DNA of 6,917 nucleotides. Source: Paracoccus sp. (in: a-proteobacteria). Its GTDB lineage: Bacteria; Pseudomonadota; Alphaproteobacteria; Rhodobacterales; Rhodobacteraceae. The notes under the pieces were generated by a model, which was not told where the DNA came from, did not search any database, and saw only the letters and a list, made by a program, of their open reading frames with translations. Every line of letters begins with the position of its first letter. The stretch's first letter is position 1. The position numbers were made by a program, and so were the translations under genes. The DNA lies in the NCBI GenBank assembly GCA_031178645.1, contig JAPSIP010000078.1, forward strand, positions 1 to 6,917. Direction: 5' to 3'. Positions 6,387-6,917 of the stretch are shown here, piece by piece.

Positions 6387-6917
6387 CTATTCATCCTTTC
6401 CGTGGAAGATCGTGCCCACCGATGCGGTCACCCCGTCGACTTCGTCACGCACGACCAGATCCAGGTGCGTCGTGGCGCTTGCGGCAAGATCGGATCCCGC
6501 CGGCGCGGTCACATAAAGCCTGCTGCTGAGGGTCTCGTCCGCCGGCACCCTGACGATTCCTGCAGGCGCGCCCTCGACCGAGACGGTCAGGGCATCCGCC
6601 CCTTCAACCGCGAAGCTGAAGTCCCTGGCATCATGCTGCTTGTTGCGCAGCCGCACCTCGTAAGTGTTGCGGATCGCGCCGTCCGCCATGGTCACGAACA
6701 GCGGGTTGCGCACCGGCGAGACGTTCAGGTCGGAGGTGGACCGCATGAACAGCGCGACGATCAGCGCGACGCCGATCCCGGACCACAGCGTGAAATACAG
6801 GATCGTGCGTGGCCGGAAGATGTGCCTCCAGACAGATTTCGGCTGGGCGCCGGCGCGTTCGGCCGTCTCGTCCTTCAGCGCCATGTAGTCGATCAGCCCG
6901 CGCGGCTTGCCGATCTT
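6387..6917 (-). CDS. ccoG: CcoG (FixG/RdxA), cbb3 oxidase accessory polyferredoxin, C-terminal 176 residues
   Basis: Only the C-terminal part is present; the gene runs off the right edge. CcoG is an integral membrane protein with two [4Fe-4S] ferredoxin-type clusters, and in Rhodobacter capsulatus it has been reported to act as a cupric reductase in copper delivery to cbb3 oxidase. The window begins at KIGKPRGLIDY, the conserved segment just after the last ferredoxin cysteines. A transmembrane helix follows (LYFTLWSGIGVALIVALFM, visible residues 40-58). The rest (about 65-176) is the Ig-like C-terminal domain of FixG, with NPLFVTMADGAIRNTYEVRL (71-90) as its recognisable start. The cluster-binding cysteines themselves lie outside, so their integrity cannot be checked. 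It is the first visible gene of the ccoGHIS operon. Upstream ccoNOQP and an FNR-type control site are expected but not seen. Confidence 0.93.
   Translation of the reverse strand, partial: KIGKPRGLIDYMALKDETAERAGAQPKSVWRHIFRPRTILYFTLWSGIGVALIVALFMRSTSDLNVSPVRNPLFVTMADGAIRNTYEVRLRNKQHDARDFSFAVEGADALTVSVEGAPAGIVRVPADETLSSRLYVTAPAGSDLAASATTHLDLVVRDEVDGVTASVGTIFHGKDE

Overview
The window reads as chromosomal DNA from a high-GC alphaproteobacterium, most likely a Rhodobacteraceae member such as Paracoccus or Rhodobacter. This rests on the strong G/C third-position bias, a ccoGHIS cluster of the alphaproteobacterial fixGHIS type, and a D,D-carboxypeptidase with a long Ala/Pro linker and a SPOR tail. 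Genus-level placement is inference. The genes lie in three blocks, with almost no non-coding DNA apart from one divergent promoter region and one terminator.

Positions 1-1624 (minus strand) form a tightly packed run. It reads clpS (N-degron adaptor of ClpAP), then an RsmC-like class I methyltransferase, then the first 96 residues of a short-chain dehydrogenase/reductase that runs off the left edge. The methyltransferase stop and the SDR start overlap as TGATG. Positions 1625-1798 are the divergent control region, with a plausible sigma-70-type promoter in each direction.

Positions 1799-3487 (plus strand) encode a secreted penicillin-binding-protein-5-like D-alanyl-D-alanine carboxypeptidase. 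It carries a complete S11 catalytic triad set (SLTK, SAN, KTG). A long Ala/Pro-rich linker with degenerate repeats and a C-terminal SPOR domain follow, and the usual PBP5 C-terminal domain is not seen. A strong hairpin terminator (3511-3539) separates it from the convergent block on its right.

Positions 3556-6917 (minus strand) hold ccoG (C-terminal part only), ccoH, ccoI and ccoS, the copper-delivery and assembly module for cbb3-type cytochrome c oxidase. CcoG is a membrane polyferredoxin reported to reduce copper, CcoI is a P1B-type copper ATPase, and CcoH and CcoS are small membrane assembly factors. The structural genes ccoNOQP are expected beyond the right edge, but that cannot be seen here. 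The genes are spaced by 12 nt or less and are probably translationally coupled.

I found no tRNA, rRNA, CRISPR array, insertion sequence or phage remnant, and no clearly novel system. The most interesting points are the repeat-bearing linker of the carboxypeptidase, the non-canonical active-site region of the SDR, and the 53-residue ccoS gene, which is easy to overlook.
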